Below, in pieces: positions 9,110 through 17,650 of a stretch of 64,000 nt of DNA. Source of the stretch: Faecalicatena contorta (GTDB lineage: Bacteria > Bacillota > Clostridia > Lachnospirales > Lachnospiraceae); contig NZ_QGDS01000015.1 of the NCBI RefSeq assembly GCF_003149105.1, positions 1 through 64,000 on the forward strand, written 5' to 3'. The translations under genes and the position numbers were made by a program. The notes under the pieces were generated by a model, which worked only from the letters and a program-made list of their open reading frames with translations, was not told the DNA's origin and did no database searches. Each line of letters begins with the position of its first letter. The first letter of the stretch is position 1.

Positions 9110-10894
9110 ATGAATAAACATAGAAGGATGAATTTGATTCTGCGCTTTTTCAAAGGATCAAAACGCTTTTTCATTATAGCTGTACTTGCATCTTTGGCAA
9201 CTACGATTTTAAATGCTCTTATCCCACAGATTTTCCGTTTTACGATAGATTCGGTTCTTGGCGGAGATGGGTATAAATATCTGGCATCTCACCTTTGGGT
9301 GATGTCGCTTTTGTTAATCGGAGTTGCGCTCCTGTCCGGGGGTGCTCTTTTTTTGACCAGAACTTGTACGGCAAAGTCAGGAGAAAACTTTGCAAAAAAT
9401 CTGAGGGATGCTTTATTTTCCCACGTGCAGCGTCTGCCGATGAAATGGCATGATAGGCATCAGACAGGGGATATTATACAGCGTTGTACCTCAGATGTGG
9501 AAGTAATACGCAACTTTGTGCTCACTCAGTTTTTGGAAGTATTCCGAACTGTTTTTATTGTAGTGGTTTCTTTTGGGATGATGTTGTCTATGAATGTAAA
9601 GCTGTCGCTGCTGACTCTTATATTTGTTCCCATTGTTGTCTTGTATTCCACCATATTTTACCGTCTCATAGCCAAGCGGTTTACCATTGCTGACGAAGCA
9701 GAGGGAGAGCTGTCCACAGTCGTGCAGGAAAATGCAACTGGGGTGCGGGTTGTCCGGGCCTTTGGCAGGGAAAAGTTTGAGATGGAGCGGTTCAGGGAAA
9801 AAAATGAAGGCTTTGCACGTCTTTGGATTCGCCTTGGAACCCTTTCAGGACTTTATTGGGGCATAGGTGATCTGATTACGGGGCTGCAGGTTGTGACGGT
9901 GATTGTAGCAGGCGCAATTGAGGCGGTAAGCGGCAGTATTACAGTGGGAGAGTTTATTGCATTTGCATCTTACAACACTACACTGGTGTGGCCTGTACGG
10001 GGGCTTGGAAGGATTCTTTCTGATATGAGCAAGGCGGGGGTGTCTTTTGAACGTATGGAATATATTCTAAACGCGAAGGAAGAGGACTACAGCGAGAAAG
10101 AGATTTACAATAAGGAAGTTCGTCGCGAAACCGAGAACCACGAGATTGCTTTTTCTCATGTAAATTTTGCATATGATACAGAGAAACAGGTTCTAAAAGA
10201 CGTGGATTTTATCATACCACAAGGAAGCGTATTTGGAATTCTGGGAGGGACGGGAAGTGGGAAATCCACCATTATACAACTTTTAAACCGGCTTTATGAA
10301 CTTGGAGATGAGGATGGAAAAGTAACGGTTGGAGGACGAAATGTAAAGAAAGTTCCGTTAGAATGGCTTAGAAAGAATGTGGGGATGGTACTTCAGGAGC
10401 CATTCCTTTATTCCCGCACCATAAGGGAGAACATAGCTGCCTCTGTACCAGGGGCAACCATGGAAGAAATTCGGGAGGCGGCAAAAATTGCCTGTGTGGA
10501 TGAAGCAATTATGAATTTCGTGGATGGATATGATACATTGGTAGGCGAACGCGGGGTTACCTTGTCAGGAGGTCAGAGACAGAGGATTGCCATTGCCAGG
10601 ATGCTTCTTCAGAAGACGCCTATTATGGTGTTTGATGATTCTTTATCGGCGGTGGATTCTGAGACCGATTCCAGGATACGGAAGGCGCTGCTTCAAAATA
10701 GAAAACAAACAACGATTATTTTAATTTCCCATCGAATTACAACGCTGATGAATGCAGATCAGATTATGGTCCTCCATCAGGGGCGCATAGAAGAGTTGGG
10801 AACCCACAAGGAATTGATTGGGCAGCAGGGGATTTACAGACGGATCTATGACATTCAGATGAGTCAGGATGATAGAATGCAGGTGGAGGAATAG
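9110..10894 (+). CDS. ABC exporter half-transporter with degenerate ATP site
   Basis: Type IV ABC exporter subunit (594 aa): six-helix membrane domain over about residues 1-310, nucleotide-binding domain from about 345. Walker A is GGTGSGKS (379-386), the signature LSGGQRQR is canonical, but Walker B reads MVFDDSLSAVD, with Asp where the catalytic Glu should be. The same substitution marks the non-catalytic subunit of heterodimeric exporters such as TM287/288 and BmrC/D. The next gene, two bases downstream, encodes the partner with an intact Glu. The pair probably exports drugs, lipids or peptides. An AAAGGA ribosome binding site precedes the ATG. Confidence 0.92.
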   Translation: MNKHRRMNLILRFFKGSKRFFIIAVLASLATTILNALIPQIFRFTIDSVLGGDGYKYLASHLWVMSLLLIGVALLSGGALFLTRTCTAKSGENFAKNLRDALFSHVQRLPMKWHDRHQTGDIIQRCTSDVEVIRNFVLTQFLEVFRTVFIVVVSFGMMLSMNVKLSLLTLIFVPIVVLYSTIFYRLIAKRFTIADEAEGELSTVVQENATGVRVVRAFGREKFEMERFREKNEGFARLWIRLGTLSGLYWGIGDLITGLQVVTVIVAGAIEAVSGSITVGEFIAFASYNTTLVWPVRGLGRILSDMSKAGVSFERMEYILNAKEEDYSEKEIYNKEVRRETENHEIAFSHVNFAYDTEKQVLKDVDFIIPQGSVFGILGGTGSGKSTIIQLLNRLYELGDEDGKVTVGGRNVKKVPLEWLRKNVGMVLQEPFLYSRTIRENIAASVPGATMEEIREAAKIACVDEAIMNFVDGYDTLVGERGVTLSGGQRQRIAIARMLLQKTPIMVFDDSLSAVDSETDSRIRKALLQNRKQTTIILISHRITTLMNADQIMVLHQGRIEELGTHKELIGQQGIYRRIYDIQMSQDDRMQVEE

Positions 10895-10896
10895 TT

Positions 10897-12729
10897 ATGG
10901 CGGCATATGAAGAACAAGAATATAACAAACCATTCAGCATAAAAGTATGGGCAAAAATGCTTCCATTTTTTCGCAAATACCGCAAACAGTTCATCATTAC
11001 AATAGCGATGAACGTGCTTTTGGCGGGGGTGGATGTGCTGGTTCCTCTGTTTCAAAGCTTCGCCATTGACAGGTTTATTGTGCCGGGGAAGCTGGATGGA
11101 ATCGGGTTATTTGCCGGATTGTATGTGGCAGTGATTGTGGGGCAGACCATCGCAGTATATATTTCTGTACGTGCGGCCACCACCATTGAAATGTATGTGG
11201 GAAAAGACTTGAAACAGGCTCAGTTTGAGCATTTACAGACGTTGTCGTTTTCCTATTACAATACTACGCCGGTGGGCTATATCCATGCAAGAGTTATGAG
11301 TGATACGCTGCGGATAGCAGGGATGACGGCGTGGGGACTGATTGATATGTTTTGGGCCTTGATTTATGTGGTCAGTGTATTTTTTATTATGTTTGCGCTG
11401 AATGCGAAACTGGCATTGATTATTCTTTGTATTGTGCCATGTATAGCAGTCCTGACGGTGTATTTCCAGAAGAAGATTTTATACTGGAACCGGAAAGTCC
11501 GCAAAATAAATTCACACATTACAAGTGCATACAATGAAGGAATCACCGGGGTCAGAACTTCAAAGAGTATGGTGATAGAAGAGGACAATCAGGAGCAGTT
11601 TTGCCATATTACAAAGGATATGCACCAGGCAGCAAGCCGTTCAGCAAAACTAAATGCGGTTTATATTCCGTCCATTTTATTTTTCAGTGCAGCTGCATCT
11701 GCTATTGTACTTGCAAGGGGCGGCTATATGGTGCAGGGAAATTTGATGAAGCTGGGAACCCTTTCGGTATTTATCTCCTATGCAGTGGTCATCTTTGAGC
11801 CTATTCAGCAGCTTGCAAGATTGCTGGCAGATCTGGTATCTTGTCAGGCCAACATAGAGCGTGTTATGGACTTGCTGGATCAGGAGCCAAATGTAACGGA
11901 CACAGAAGAAGTGGAAGAAAAGTACGGGGATATGTTCCATCCCAAGAAGGAGAACTGGGAGCAGATTAAAGGAGATATTGTTTTTGAAGATGTATCCTTT
12001 ATGTATCCCGATGGAAAAGAATACGTGTTGGAGCATTTTAATCTGGAAATTCCTGCGGGGACGAACGTGGCCATTGTGGGAGAGACCGGGGCGGGGAAAT
12101 CAACTCTTGTGAATCTGGTTGGCAGATTTTTTGAGCCTACAAAAGGGCGCATTCTGATAGACGGGAAGGATTATAAAGAACGTTCTCAGCTTTGGCTTCA
12201 CAGCCAGATTGGCTATGTACTGCAAACCCCCCATCTTTTTTCGGGAACGGTCTATGACAATATCCGCTATGGACGGCTTGATGCCATCGATGAGGAAATT
12301 GAAGAAGCAGCAAGGCAGGTTTCGGCAGACGTGGTGGTAAAAAAGCTGGAGCAGGGCTATCAAAGTGATGTTGGGGAGAGTGGTGGAAGGCTTTCCACGG
12401 GAGAGAAACAGTTGATTTCTTTTGCAAGAGCAATTCTTGCCAATCCAAGTATCTTTGTACTTGATGAGGCCACTTCTTCCATTGATACCCAGACTGAACA
12501 GCTGATTCAGGAGGCCACAGACCACCTGCTTAAAGGGCGCACCTCTTTTGTTATTGCCCACAGGTTATCCACCATCCGTAAAGCAGATGTAATTCTGGTC
12601 GTGGAAGATGGGAAGGTTATTGAGCAGGGAACCCATAGAGAGCTGCTGCAAAGAAAGGGATATTATTACAATTTATATTCCAAGCAGTTTGAAGAGGAAG
12701 CTGCCATGCAGGTGCTGTTGTCAGAGTAG
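10897..12729 (+). CDS. ABC exporter half-transporter (catalytic partner)
   Basis: Second subunit (610 aa) of the heterodimeric exporter, again six membrane helices followed by an ATPase domain. Walker A is GETGAGKS (395-402) and Walker B is FVLDEATSSID with the catalytic Glu. The signature is the variant LSTGEKQL. In a head-to-tail dimer this altered signature would face the partner's Asp-substituted Walker B, so both changes fall in the same, degenerate ATP site, as in known heterodimers. It starts two bases after the preceding stop, overlapping its translation signals. Membrane-located; substrate unknown. Confidence 0.92.
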   Translation: MAAYEEQEYNKPFSIKVWAKMLPFFRKYRKQFIITIAMNVLLAGVDVLVPLFQSFAIDRFIVPGKLDGIGLFAGLYVAVIVGQTIAVYISVRAATTIEMYVGKDLKQAQFEHLQTLSFSYYNTTPVGYIHARVMSDTLRIAGMTAWGLIDMFWALIYVVSVFFIMFALNAKLALIILCIVPCIAVLTVYFQKKILYWNRKVRKINSHITSAYNEGITGVRTSKSMVIEEDNQEQFCHITKDMHQAASRSAKLNAVYIPSILFFSAAASAIVLARGGYMVQGNLMKLGTLSVFISYAVVIFEPIQQLARLLADLVSCQANIERVMDLLDQEPNVTDTEEVEEKYGDMFHPKKENWEQIKGDIVFEDVSFMYPDGKEYVLEHFNLEIPAGTNVAIVGETGAGKSTLVNLVGRFFEPTKGRILIDGKDYKERSQLWLHSQIGYVLQTPHLFSGTVYDNIRYGRLDAIDEEIEEAARQVSADVVVKKLEQGYQSDVGESGGRLSTGEKQLISFARAILANPSIFVLDEATSSIDTQTEQLIQEATDHLLKGRTSFVIAHRLSTIRKADVILVVEDGKVIEQGTHRELLQRKGYYYNLYSKQFEEEAAMQVLLSE

Positions 12730-12808
12730 CTGCAAAGAGAGTGGTGTCGTTAATATAGTTACAGCATATAGGGAATGAAGATATTTGGAAAGAAAGGTAG
12801 CCATTATT

Positions 12809-13264
12809 ATGAGAGTTGAGTTATTGAAGAATTATCCCCAATACGTAAAAGAGGTATCTGCATGGCTGACAAAAGAATTCGGCGGCTCGGAGAGCCTGAA
12901 TTTTTACTCTGAAATTGTACATCACAGTTTAAATGAAAACTACGATTTGCCAATCACATTTATCGCGCTTGAAAAAGACGAGCTGGTTGGAACCGTTGGA
13001 CTATGGCGCAGTGATTTTCTTCCCAGACAGGATGTTTTTCCCTGGTGTGCAGCGTTGGTAGTAAGAGAGGATAAACGAAAGGCAGGAATCGGAACTGCAT
13101 TACAGCGATATGTAATTCAATATGCAAAGAAATTGAATTATGAGAAATTGTATTTATTTGCAGAATTCCAGGGGTATTATGAGAAAATTGGATGGAAAAA
13201 ATGGGGAACCGGCCATGAATACGGCGGAGGTAAAATTACAATATATAGTTATGATTTAAACTGA
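12809..13264 (+). CDS. GNAT family N-acetyltransferase
   Basis: Acetyl-CoA-dependent acetyltransferase of 151 aa. The pyrophosphate-binding motif A is visible as REDKRKAGIGTALQRYVIQYA around residues 85-105, preceded by the CAALVV beta strand. The acceptor is not identifiable. The start at 12809 has GAAAGGTAG at proper spacing; an upstream in-frame TTG is less likely. It follows the ABC exporter by 79 bp on the same strand. Confidence 0.85.
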   Translation: MRVELLKNYPQYVKEVSAWLTKEFGGSESLNFYSEIVHHSLNENYDLPITFIALEKDELVGTVGLWRSDFLPRQDVFPWCAALVVREDKRKAGIGTALQRYVIQYAKKLNYEKLYLFAEFQGYYEKIGWKKWGTGHEYGGGKITIYSYDLN

Positions 13265-13375
13265 AACAGTTTAAGAAAGCCGAGGGATCCTTGTGTGAGG
13301 GATACTTATCTTCCAAGCTATAAACAGCTTTACGGATATAGGATTATTTGACAACAGTATTACCGTTCTTTGTGG

Positions 13376-13418
13376 AAAGTAATAATGGATATTGCATGGG
13401 GAACATGATATAATATTA
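13376..13418 (+). promoter_or_regulatory. Conserved extended -10 promoter element, copy B
   Basis: TAATAATGGATATTGCATG, then GGGAACATGATATAAT: an extended -10 (TGA-TATAAT) preceded by a conserved upstream block shared with 8901 and 58214. CATG-GGGAA-CATG flanked by ATAT gives it imperfect dyad symmetry, suggesting a regulator site. It lies 28 bp before the antitoxin start. Confidence 0.65.
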
Positions 13419-13445
13419 AGAAAATAGAAGAATAGGAGGGGGACT

Positions 13446-13619
13446 ATGACAGAGTATGACAGGATTATTAAAAATATAGATGCCAGTATGGCAATGGAAG
13501 GTATGCCCCTGACAATAGATGACAAACAACGTATCCGCGCATGTCTGGAGGGAAAAACGACTTTTCAGGATGTTGTAAATGAAATTATTAAAAAGCACAC
13601 AAAACAGGCGGCAATGTGA
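13446..13619 (+). CDS. VbhA-like Fic antitoxin
   Basis: Small protein of 57 aa, probably the inhibitor of the Fic protein encoded next. It contains SMAMEG at residues 14-19, which fits the [S/T]xxxE[G/N] inhibitory motif whose Glu blocks ATP binding in class I Fic proteins such as VbhT. The rest (LTIDDKQRIRACLEG and following) is the typical helical antitoxin body. The start has AGGAGG at the right spacing. Its stop overlaps the fic start (GTGA at 13616-13619), indicating translational coupling. Confidence 0.85.
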   Translation: MTEYDRIIKNIDASMAMEGMPLTIDDKQRIRACLEGKTTFQDVVNEIIKKHTKQAAM

Positions 13620-14233
13620 ATATGTTAAAAGATTATTCTTACGAATATGAATACGATTCCCGATACTGTTACCCGGAGAGTCGGGTTTTGAAAAACAAAT
13701 TGAATATTACAGATGAAAAAGAACTCCTAGAGGCAGAGCGGGAAATAATCTCTGTAAGGATGGCAGAAATTTTAGGAGGTAGGTGGACTCGTGGAAAGTT
13801 TGATTTTGCACACTTGAAACAAGTCCATAAGTTTTTATTTGGAGATATTTATGATTGGGCGGGGAAAGTTCGCCTTGTTAACATCTCAAAAGGAAATCGC
13901 TTTTGCAAAGTGGAATTTATTGAGAAGCAAATGAATGAGATTTTTCAAAGGCTAAAATGTGAAAATTTTCTTAGAGATGTGAAAGATACACAGGAGCTAG
14001 GAGAGCGTTTAGCTTATTATTTAGGAGAAATCAATGCAATTCACCCTTTTCGCGAGGGGAACGGAAGAGCACAAAGATTGTTCATAGAACATCTGGCACA
14101 TTTCCTTGGATATCGTCTGGATTTTATGAAGATAAACCGGGAGGATATGTTGCTTGCCAGTGTGAAAGCTTTTGACTGCGATTACACGATGTTGGAAGAG
14201 TTGATTATAGAAGCGTTGGAAAAAGAAATGTAG
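13616..14233 (+). CDS. Fic/DOC family protein (AMP-transferase toxin)
   Basis: Fic enzyme of 205 aa that probably transfers AMP from ATP to a protein target. The catalytic motif is intact: HPFREGNGR near residue 141, with the base His and the phosphate-binding GNGR. Because the inhibitory helix is on the separate upstream antitoxin, this is a class I toxin-antitoxin arrangement. The GTG at 13616 overlaps the antitoxin stop; an ATG six bases later is an alternative. A broken homologue of this gene lies at about 8961, so the locus has existed more than once in this neighbourhood. Confidence 0.9.
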   Translation: MNMLKDYSYEYEYDSRYCYPESRVLKNKLNITDEKELLEAEREIISVRMAEILGGRWTRGKFDFAHLKQVHKFLFGDIYDWAGKVRLVNISKGNRFCKVEFIEKQMNEIFQRLKCENFLRDVKDTQELGERLAYYLGEINAIHPFREGNGRAQRLFIEHLAHFLGYRLDFMKINREDMLLASVKAFDCDYTMLEELIIEALEKEM

Positions 14234-14353
14234 ATAGTGAAACTGTTTTTCAAATTATCCTCCAAATAAAACATTGGAGGAACAAGATAGATGAGAGGAC
14301 CTGAGACAACGGAAAGTCCTGTAAATATTTGGGGATTGGTTTAGCGCCATACA

Positions 14354-14446
14354 AAAGTTTGCAAAACAGATGGGACTATAAGCCCAATTTCATATTGAAT
14401 CTGGTCCCCGGGAAAGTCCATGTTAATGGAAAATTCGGGGATTTTC
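14354..14446 (+). repeat. Dispersed hairpin repeat, copy 2
   Basis: The unit begins AGTTTGCAAAACAGATGGG, continues with a conserved AGCCCAATTTCATATTGAAT segment and ends in a hairpin (GTCCCCGGG with TTCGGGGAT, then TTTTC). It closely matches 20455-20547 across its whole length. It fills much of the gap between fic and the LysR gene, in which no other gene is visible. It may be a REP/MITE-like element or a mobile terminator. Confidence 0.7.
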
Positions 14447-14536
14447 TAACGTTCGCCCCCCCTTTTGTCTATAGTATACAAGAGAGTTTATTAATGAATG
14501 AAGTTTGTACAATAATAGTGGAGGTATGACGCAGAT

Positions 14537-15406
14537 ATGGATTTAAGGGTATTAGACTATTTTCTGATGACAGCCAGAGAAGAAAATATCACAAAAGCAG
14601 CTCAGCTCCTTCATATTACTCAGCCCACCTTGTCCCGGCAGCTCCGGCAGCTTGAGCAGGAGCTTGGCGTAGATTTATTTCAGAGGAGTAATCACAGCAT
14701 TTATCTAACAGATGCCGGTATGCTGTTTCGCAGGCGGGCCCAGGAATTGGTTGACCTTGCGGATAAGGCAAAAAGGGAAGTGCATCAGCCAGATGAAATG
14801 CTTACTGGAGAAATTGGAATCGGCTGTGGAGAATTAAGCAGTATGGCAGAGCTTTCAGAAATGATGACTGCCTTTTTGAAAGAGCAGCCGTTGGTGAAAT
14901 TTGAATTGCGAAGTGGTAACAACATAGATATTAAGAGTTGGCTGGAACGGGGAATACTTGACCTTGGTCTGATGATTGAACCAGTAGATGTAGGGAAATA
15001 TGATTACCGCAGGATGCAGACAAAAGAACGATGGGGAATTTTAGCACATAAGGATTCAGAATTTGCAGGCAGAGATTCGATTAAGCCAGGAGATTTGGCT
15101 GGTGTTCCGTTGATTACGGTTGGAAATGATTTGGTTCATAATGAACTCGTAAGATGGTATGGAGATTATGCGGTACAGATGATGCCGATTGTGCATTATA
15201 ATCTGTTGAACAACGCAGCGACGATGGTTCAGCAGAAAGCGGGCATTGCGGTGTGTCTAAAACTGAATTGCCAATATGAAGATTTATGCTTTATTTCCTT
15301 TGAACCCGAGCTGACATTAGGGTCTGTTCTGGCATGGAAGGATCAGCAGTCATATGCAAAGGCAACAGCCGCATTTATTAGGTTTATAAAGAAATACAAA
15401 AAATGA
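14537..15406 (+). CDS. LysR family transcriptional regulator
   Basis: Regulator of 289 aa. The N-terminal winged helix-turn-helix (residues 1-60) contains AAQLLHITQPTLSRQLRQLE, the family hallmark. A periplasmic-binding-protein-like effector domain follows from about residue 90. It precedes a redox-type cluster (aldo/keto reductase remnant, MerR-like protein, decarboxylase-cupin, flavodoxin) on the same strand, which it probably regulates. GGAGG stands 11 bases before the ATG, a little far. Confidence 0.92.
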   Translation: MDLRVLDYFLMTAREENITKAAQLLHITQPTLSRQLRQLEQELGVDLFQRSNHSIYLTDAGMLFRRRAQELVDLADKAKREVHQPDEMLTGEIGIGCGELSSMAELSEMMTAFLKEQPLVKFELRSGNNIDIKSWLERGILDLGLMIEPVDVGKYDYRRMQTKERWGILAHKDSEFAGRDSIKPGDLAGVPLITVGNDLVHNELVRWYGDYAVQMMPIVHYNLLNNAATMVQQKAGIAVCLKLNCQYEDLCFISFEPELTLGSVLAWKDQQSYAKATAAFIRFIKKYKK

Positions 15407-15460
15407 ATTTCTGATAATACAATATAAGCGTTAGACGTGGAAAAATAGCAGATGTACAAT

Positions 15461-15494
15461 AAGGGTGTTCCAAAGAGGAACGCCCTTAATTTCA
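15461..15494 (+). terminator. Terminator after the LysR gene
   Basis: AAGGGTGTTCC pairs with GGAACGCCCTT around AAAGA, followed by AATTTCATT. This is a stable stem with a moderate T-rich tail. Confidence 0.7.
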
Positions 15495-15512
15495 TTATAT
15501 GGAGATAGCAAT

Positions 15513-15629
15513 ATGTATAATACACCTCAAATTGCATTAGGAATATGGTCATGGGGCATTGGTTTCATTGGTGGTGGTCAGGTATCCGGTGTTGATACCA
15601 GAGGTTTCTGGGATATTGCGATGGCTTGA
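15513..15629 (+). pseudogene. Aldo/keto reductase N-terminal remnant
   Basis: A 38-codon frame whose start (MYNTPQIALGIWSWG) is the first beta strand of aldo/keto reductases. It continues GGGQVSG and then jumps to a sequence resembling the first helix (FWDIAMA) before a stop. The catalytic Asp, Tyr, Lys and His regions are absent. It has a plausible ribosome binding site (GGAGATAG), so a short peptide could still be made. It is best read as a gene truncated by deletion within the LysR-led cluster. Confidence 0.65.
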
Positions 15630-15646
15630 AAGGCGGTGACAGGCAT

Positions 15647-15994
15647 ATGACAAAACAGGAAGCAAGCAAATTTTATATGATTCCTGAAGAAGTTCTGGAT
15701 GAATACGCAGCATGGGGACTGTGTGGTGAAGTAAAGAAAGTTATGGCGGATTGGAAGTACGATGATCAGGATTTGGAACGGCTCAGTATGATTATGGCGC
15801 TCCACGATATGGGCTTTGCAAATGCGGATGTGGAGATTTATATGAGGCTCTTGTTGAAGGGAGATTCCACAAAGCCGGAGCGTATGCGTATGCTGAACAG
15901 GCAGAGAAATAAAGCTCTGGATGAGATTCATCTGAGGGAACGGCAACTGGAGCGGATGGATTATCTGAGACATGAAATCCGACAAAACAAATGA
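15647..15994 (+). CDS. MerR-like small regulator
   Basis: Protein of 115 aa. Residues 1-25 resemble an atypical MerR-type helix-turn-helix (KQEASKFYMIPEEVLDEYAA). The middle (LERLSMIMALHDMGFANADVEIYMRLL) matches the MerR pattern in which the second wing leads into the dimerisation helix, and a charged C-terminal helix would form a coiled coil. No effector-binding domain or metal-binding Cys is present. The ATG at 15647 is preferred; an upstream TTG is possible. Probably a local regulator. Confidence 0.65.
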   Translation: MTKQEASKFYMIPEEVLDEYAAWGLCGEVKKVMADWKYDDQDLERLSMIMALHDMGFANADVEIYMRLLLKGDSTKPERMRMLNRQRNKALDEIHLRERQLERMDYLRHEIRQNK

Positions 15995-16193
15995 CAGAAT
16001 TGTTATTGGGCGCTATAGTGAATGGTAAGTCTGCCTGGGCTCTGGCTGCTAGTATTTCCAAACCGGTGATAAAATTGGCAACTGTATGAAAATTGAAGAA
16101 TAAGGGCCGGCAACAACAAGCTTTTGACAAAGTCAGAGGAAGATATTCAGAATTAGCTGGATATAATTATGATTGAATAGGAGGATAAATGTT

Positions 16194-16943
16194 ATGGTAA
16201 AGCAGACAGCAGGAAGAGACAGTCTTGGAGATTTTGCTCCGAAATTTGCGGAATTGAATGATGATGTTTTGTTTGGCGAGGTGTGGTCACGGGAGGATAA
16301 GTTAAACTTAAAAACCCGTTCTATTATCACACTTACTGCATTAATCAGCAAAGGCATTGTGGATAGCTCTTTGCAGTATCACCTGGCAACTGCCAGAAAG
16401 AACGGTGTGACACGTACTGAAATGGCGGAAATTCTGACACACCTTTCGTTCTATGCGGGCTGGCCAAATGCATGGGCAGCATTCCACATGGCGAAAGAAG
16501 TCTATGCTGATGACATCGGGACAGAGGAACATGGCGGTTTTTTCGGTCAGGGTGAGCCAAATGTGAATTTTGCGCAGTATTTTATTGGAAGTTCTTATTT
16601 AAAGCCTTTGACTAATCCACAGGAAACAGTATTTATTGCCAATATTACCTTTGAGCCGGGATGCCGTAACAACTGGCATATTCACCATGCTGCGAAAGGG
16701 GGCGGCCAGATTCTGATCTGTGTAGATGGAGAAGGCTGGTATCAAGAAGAAGGAAAAGAGGCCCAAAGTCTGAAGCCGGGCGATGTGGTAACGATTCCCT
16801 CAGGCGTGAAGCACTGGCATGGAGCTAAGGTAAACTGTTGGTTCAGTCATTTGGCAGTGGAGTGCCCCGGAGAAAATACTTCCAACGAATGGCTGGAACC
16901 AGTAACAGATGAATGGTATCAAAAATTATTGCAGGAGGATTAA
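16194..16943 (+). CDS. Carboxymuconolactone decarboxylase-cupin fusion
   Basis: Two-domain protein of 249 aa. Residues about 20-115 form a carboxymuconolactone decarboxylase/AhpD-like helical domain (LKTRSIITLTALISKG, then EILTHLSFYAGWPNAWAA) without the AhpD CxxC pair, so it is not a typical peroxidase. Residues about 135-235 are a cupin with HIHHAAKGGG and GVKHWHGA, giving three or more His metal ligands. It is followed three bases later by a flavodoxin, with which it is surely co-translated. Such fusions commonly sit with flavodoxins and aldo/keto reductases; the substrate is unknown. The start at 16194 has AGGAGG upstream. Confidence 0.88.
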   Translation: MVKQTAGRDSLGDFAPKFAELNDDVLFGEVWSREDKLNLKTRSIITLTALISKGIVDSSLQYHLATARKNGVTRTEMAEILTHLSFYAGWPNAWAAFHMAKEVYADDIGTEEHGGFFGQGEPNVNFAQYFIGSSYLKPLTNPQETVFIANITFEPGCRNNWHIHHAAKGGGQILICVDGEGWYQEEGKEAQSLKPGDVVTIPSGVKHWHGAKVNCWFSHLAVECPGENTSNEWLEPVTDEWYQKLLQED

Positions 16944-16945
16944 AA

Positions 16946-17428
16946 ATGGAGAAGAAAACATTAGTTGCATATTTTTCTGCCAGCGGAGTTACTGCGAAGC
17001 TGGCAAAAGCGCTGGCAGAGATAACGGGAGCTGATTTATACGAAATTCAGCCTGCACAGCTATACACAAGTGCTGATTTGGACTGGACAAATAAGAAAAG
17101 CCGCAGCAGTACAGAGATGAACAATCCTGATTCCCGGCCGGCCATTTCCAGTAAGGTCGAAAACATGAATCAGTATGAGACTGTATTTGTGGGCTTCCCT
17201 ATCTGGTGGTATGTGGCTCCTACGATTATCAATACATTTCTGGAGAGTTATGATTTTTCCGGCAAGGCGGTTATTCCATTTGCAACCTCTGGCGGGAGCG
17301 GCATGGGGAAGACAGACAGTATTCTGAAAAAGTGCTGCTCTCCTATAACGAAGTGGAAGTCTGGCAAACGCTTTGGCGGTGCTGATAAGGCCGTGCTGAA
17401 GTCTTGGGTTGATAGTCTTGGGTTGTAA
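16946..17428 (+). CDS. Flavodoxin
   Basis: FMN-binding electron carrier of 160 aa. The phosphate loop appears at the N-terminus as AYFSASGVTAKLAKAL, and the second FMN-contacting stretch as VGFPIWWYVAPTIINTFLE, near residues 78-96. The start at 16946 has GGAGG eight bases upstream, inside the end of the preceding gene. It probably supplies electrons to, or shares a substrate with, the neighbouring decarboxylase-cupin. Confidence 0.9.
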   Translation: MEKKTLVAYFSASGVTAKLAKALAEITGADLYEIQPAQLYTSADLDWTNKKSRSSTEMNNPDSRPAISSKVENMNQYETVFVGFPIWWYVAPTIINTFLESYDFSGKAVIPFATSGGSGMGKTDSILKKCCSPITKWKSGKRFGGADKAVLKSWVDSLGL

Positions 17429-17650
17429 ATTCCCTCACGAAAGTTAATTAGAGAGGGGTCTGACTAATAAATTATGTAAAGTATACAAATAAAAAGTGGA
17501 ATACCATATAAATTGTCCCAAATGACCAATTCTTTAAAAGTGACGCGATGAATGTTATCTTTTTCAGCTGACACAGCATAGTATATTATAAAGGTACAAG
17601 CAAACAGGAAAGGAGAGAAACGTAACTTAGAAAGAGGAGGTGCTTATTTT

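Noticed and set aside
15991-16089. 32-codon frame overlapping the MerR-like gene stop (MTELLLGAIVNGKSAWALAA start)
   Set aside because: It is coupled by ATGA but very short and matches nothing I recognise. It may be a remnant, but evidence is too thin to annotate.
17429-17650. Possible terminator (CCCTC with GAGGGG) after the flavodoxin gene
   Set aside because: The stem is only about five pairs with a long loop and no T-run.
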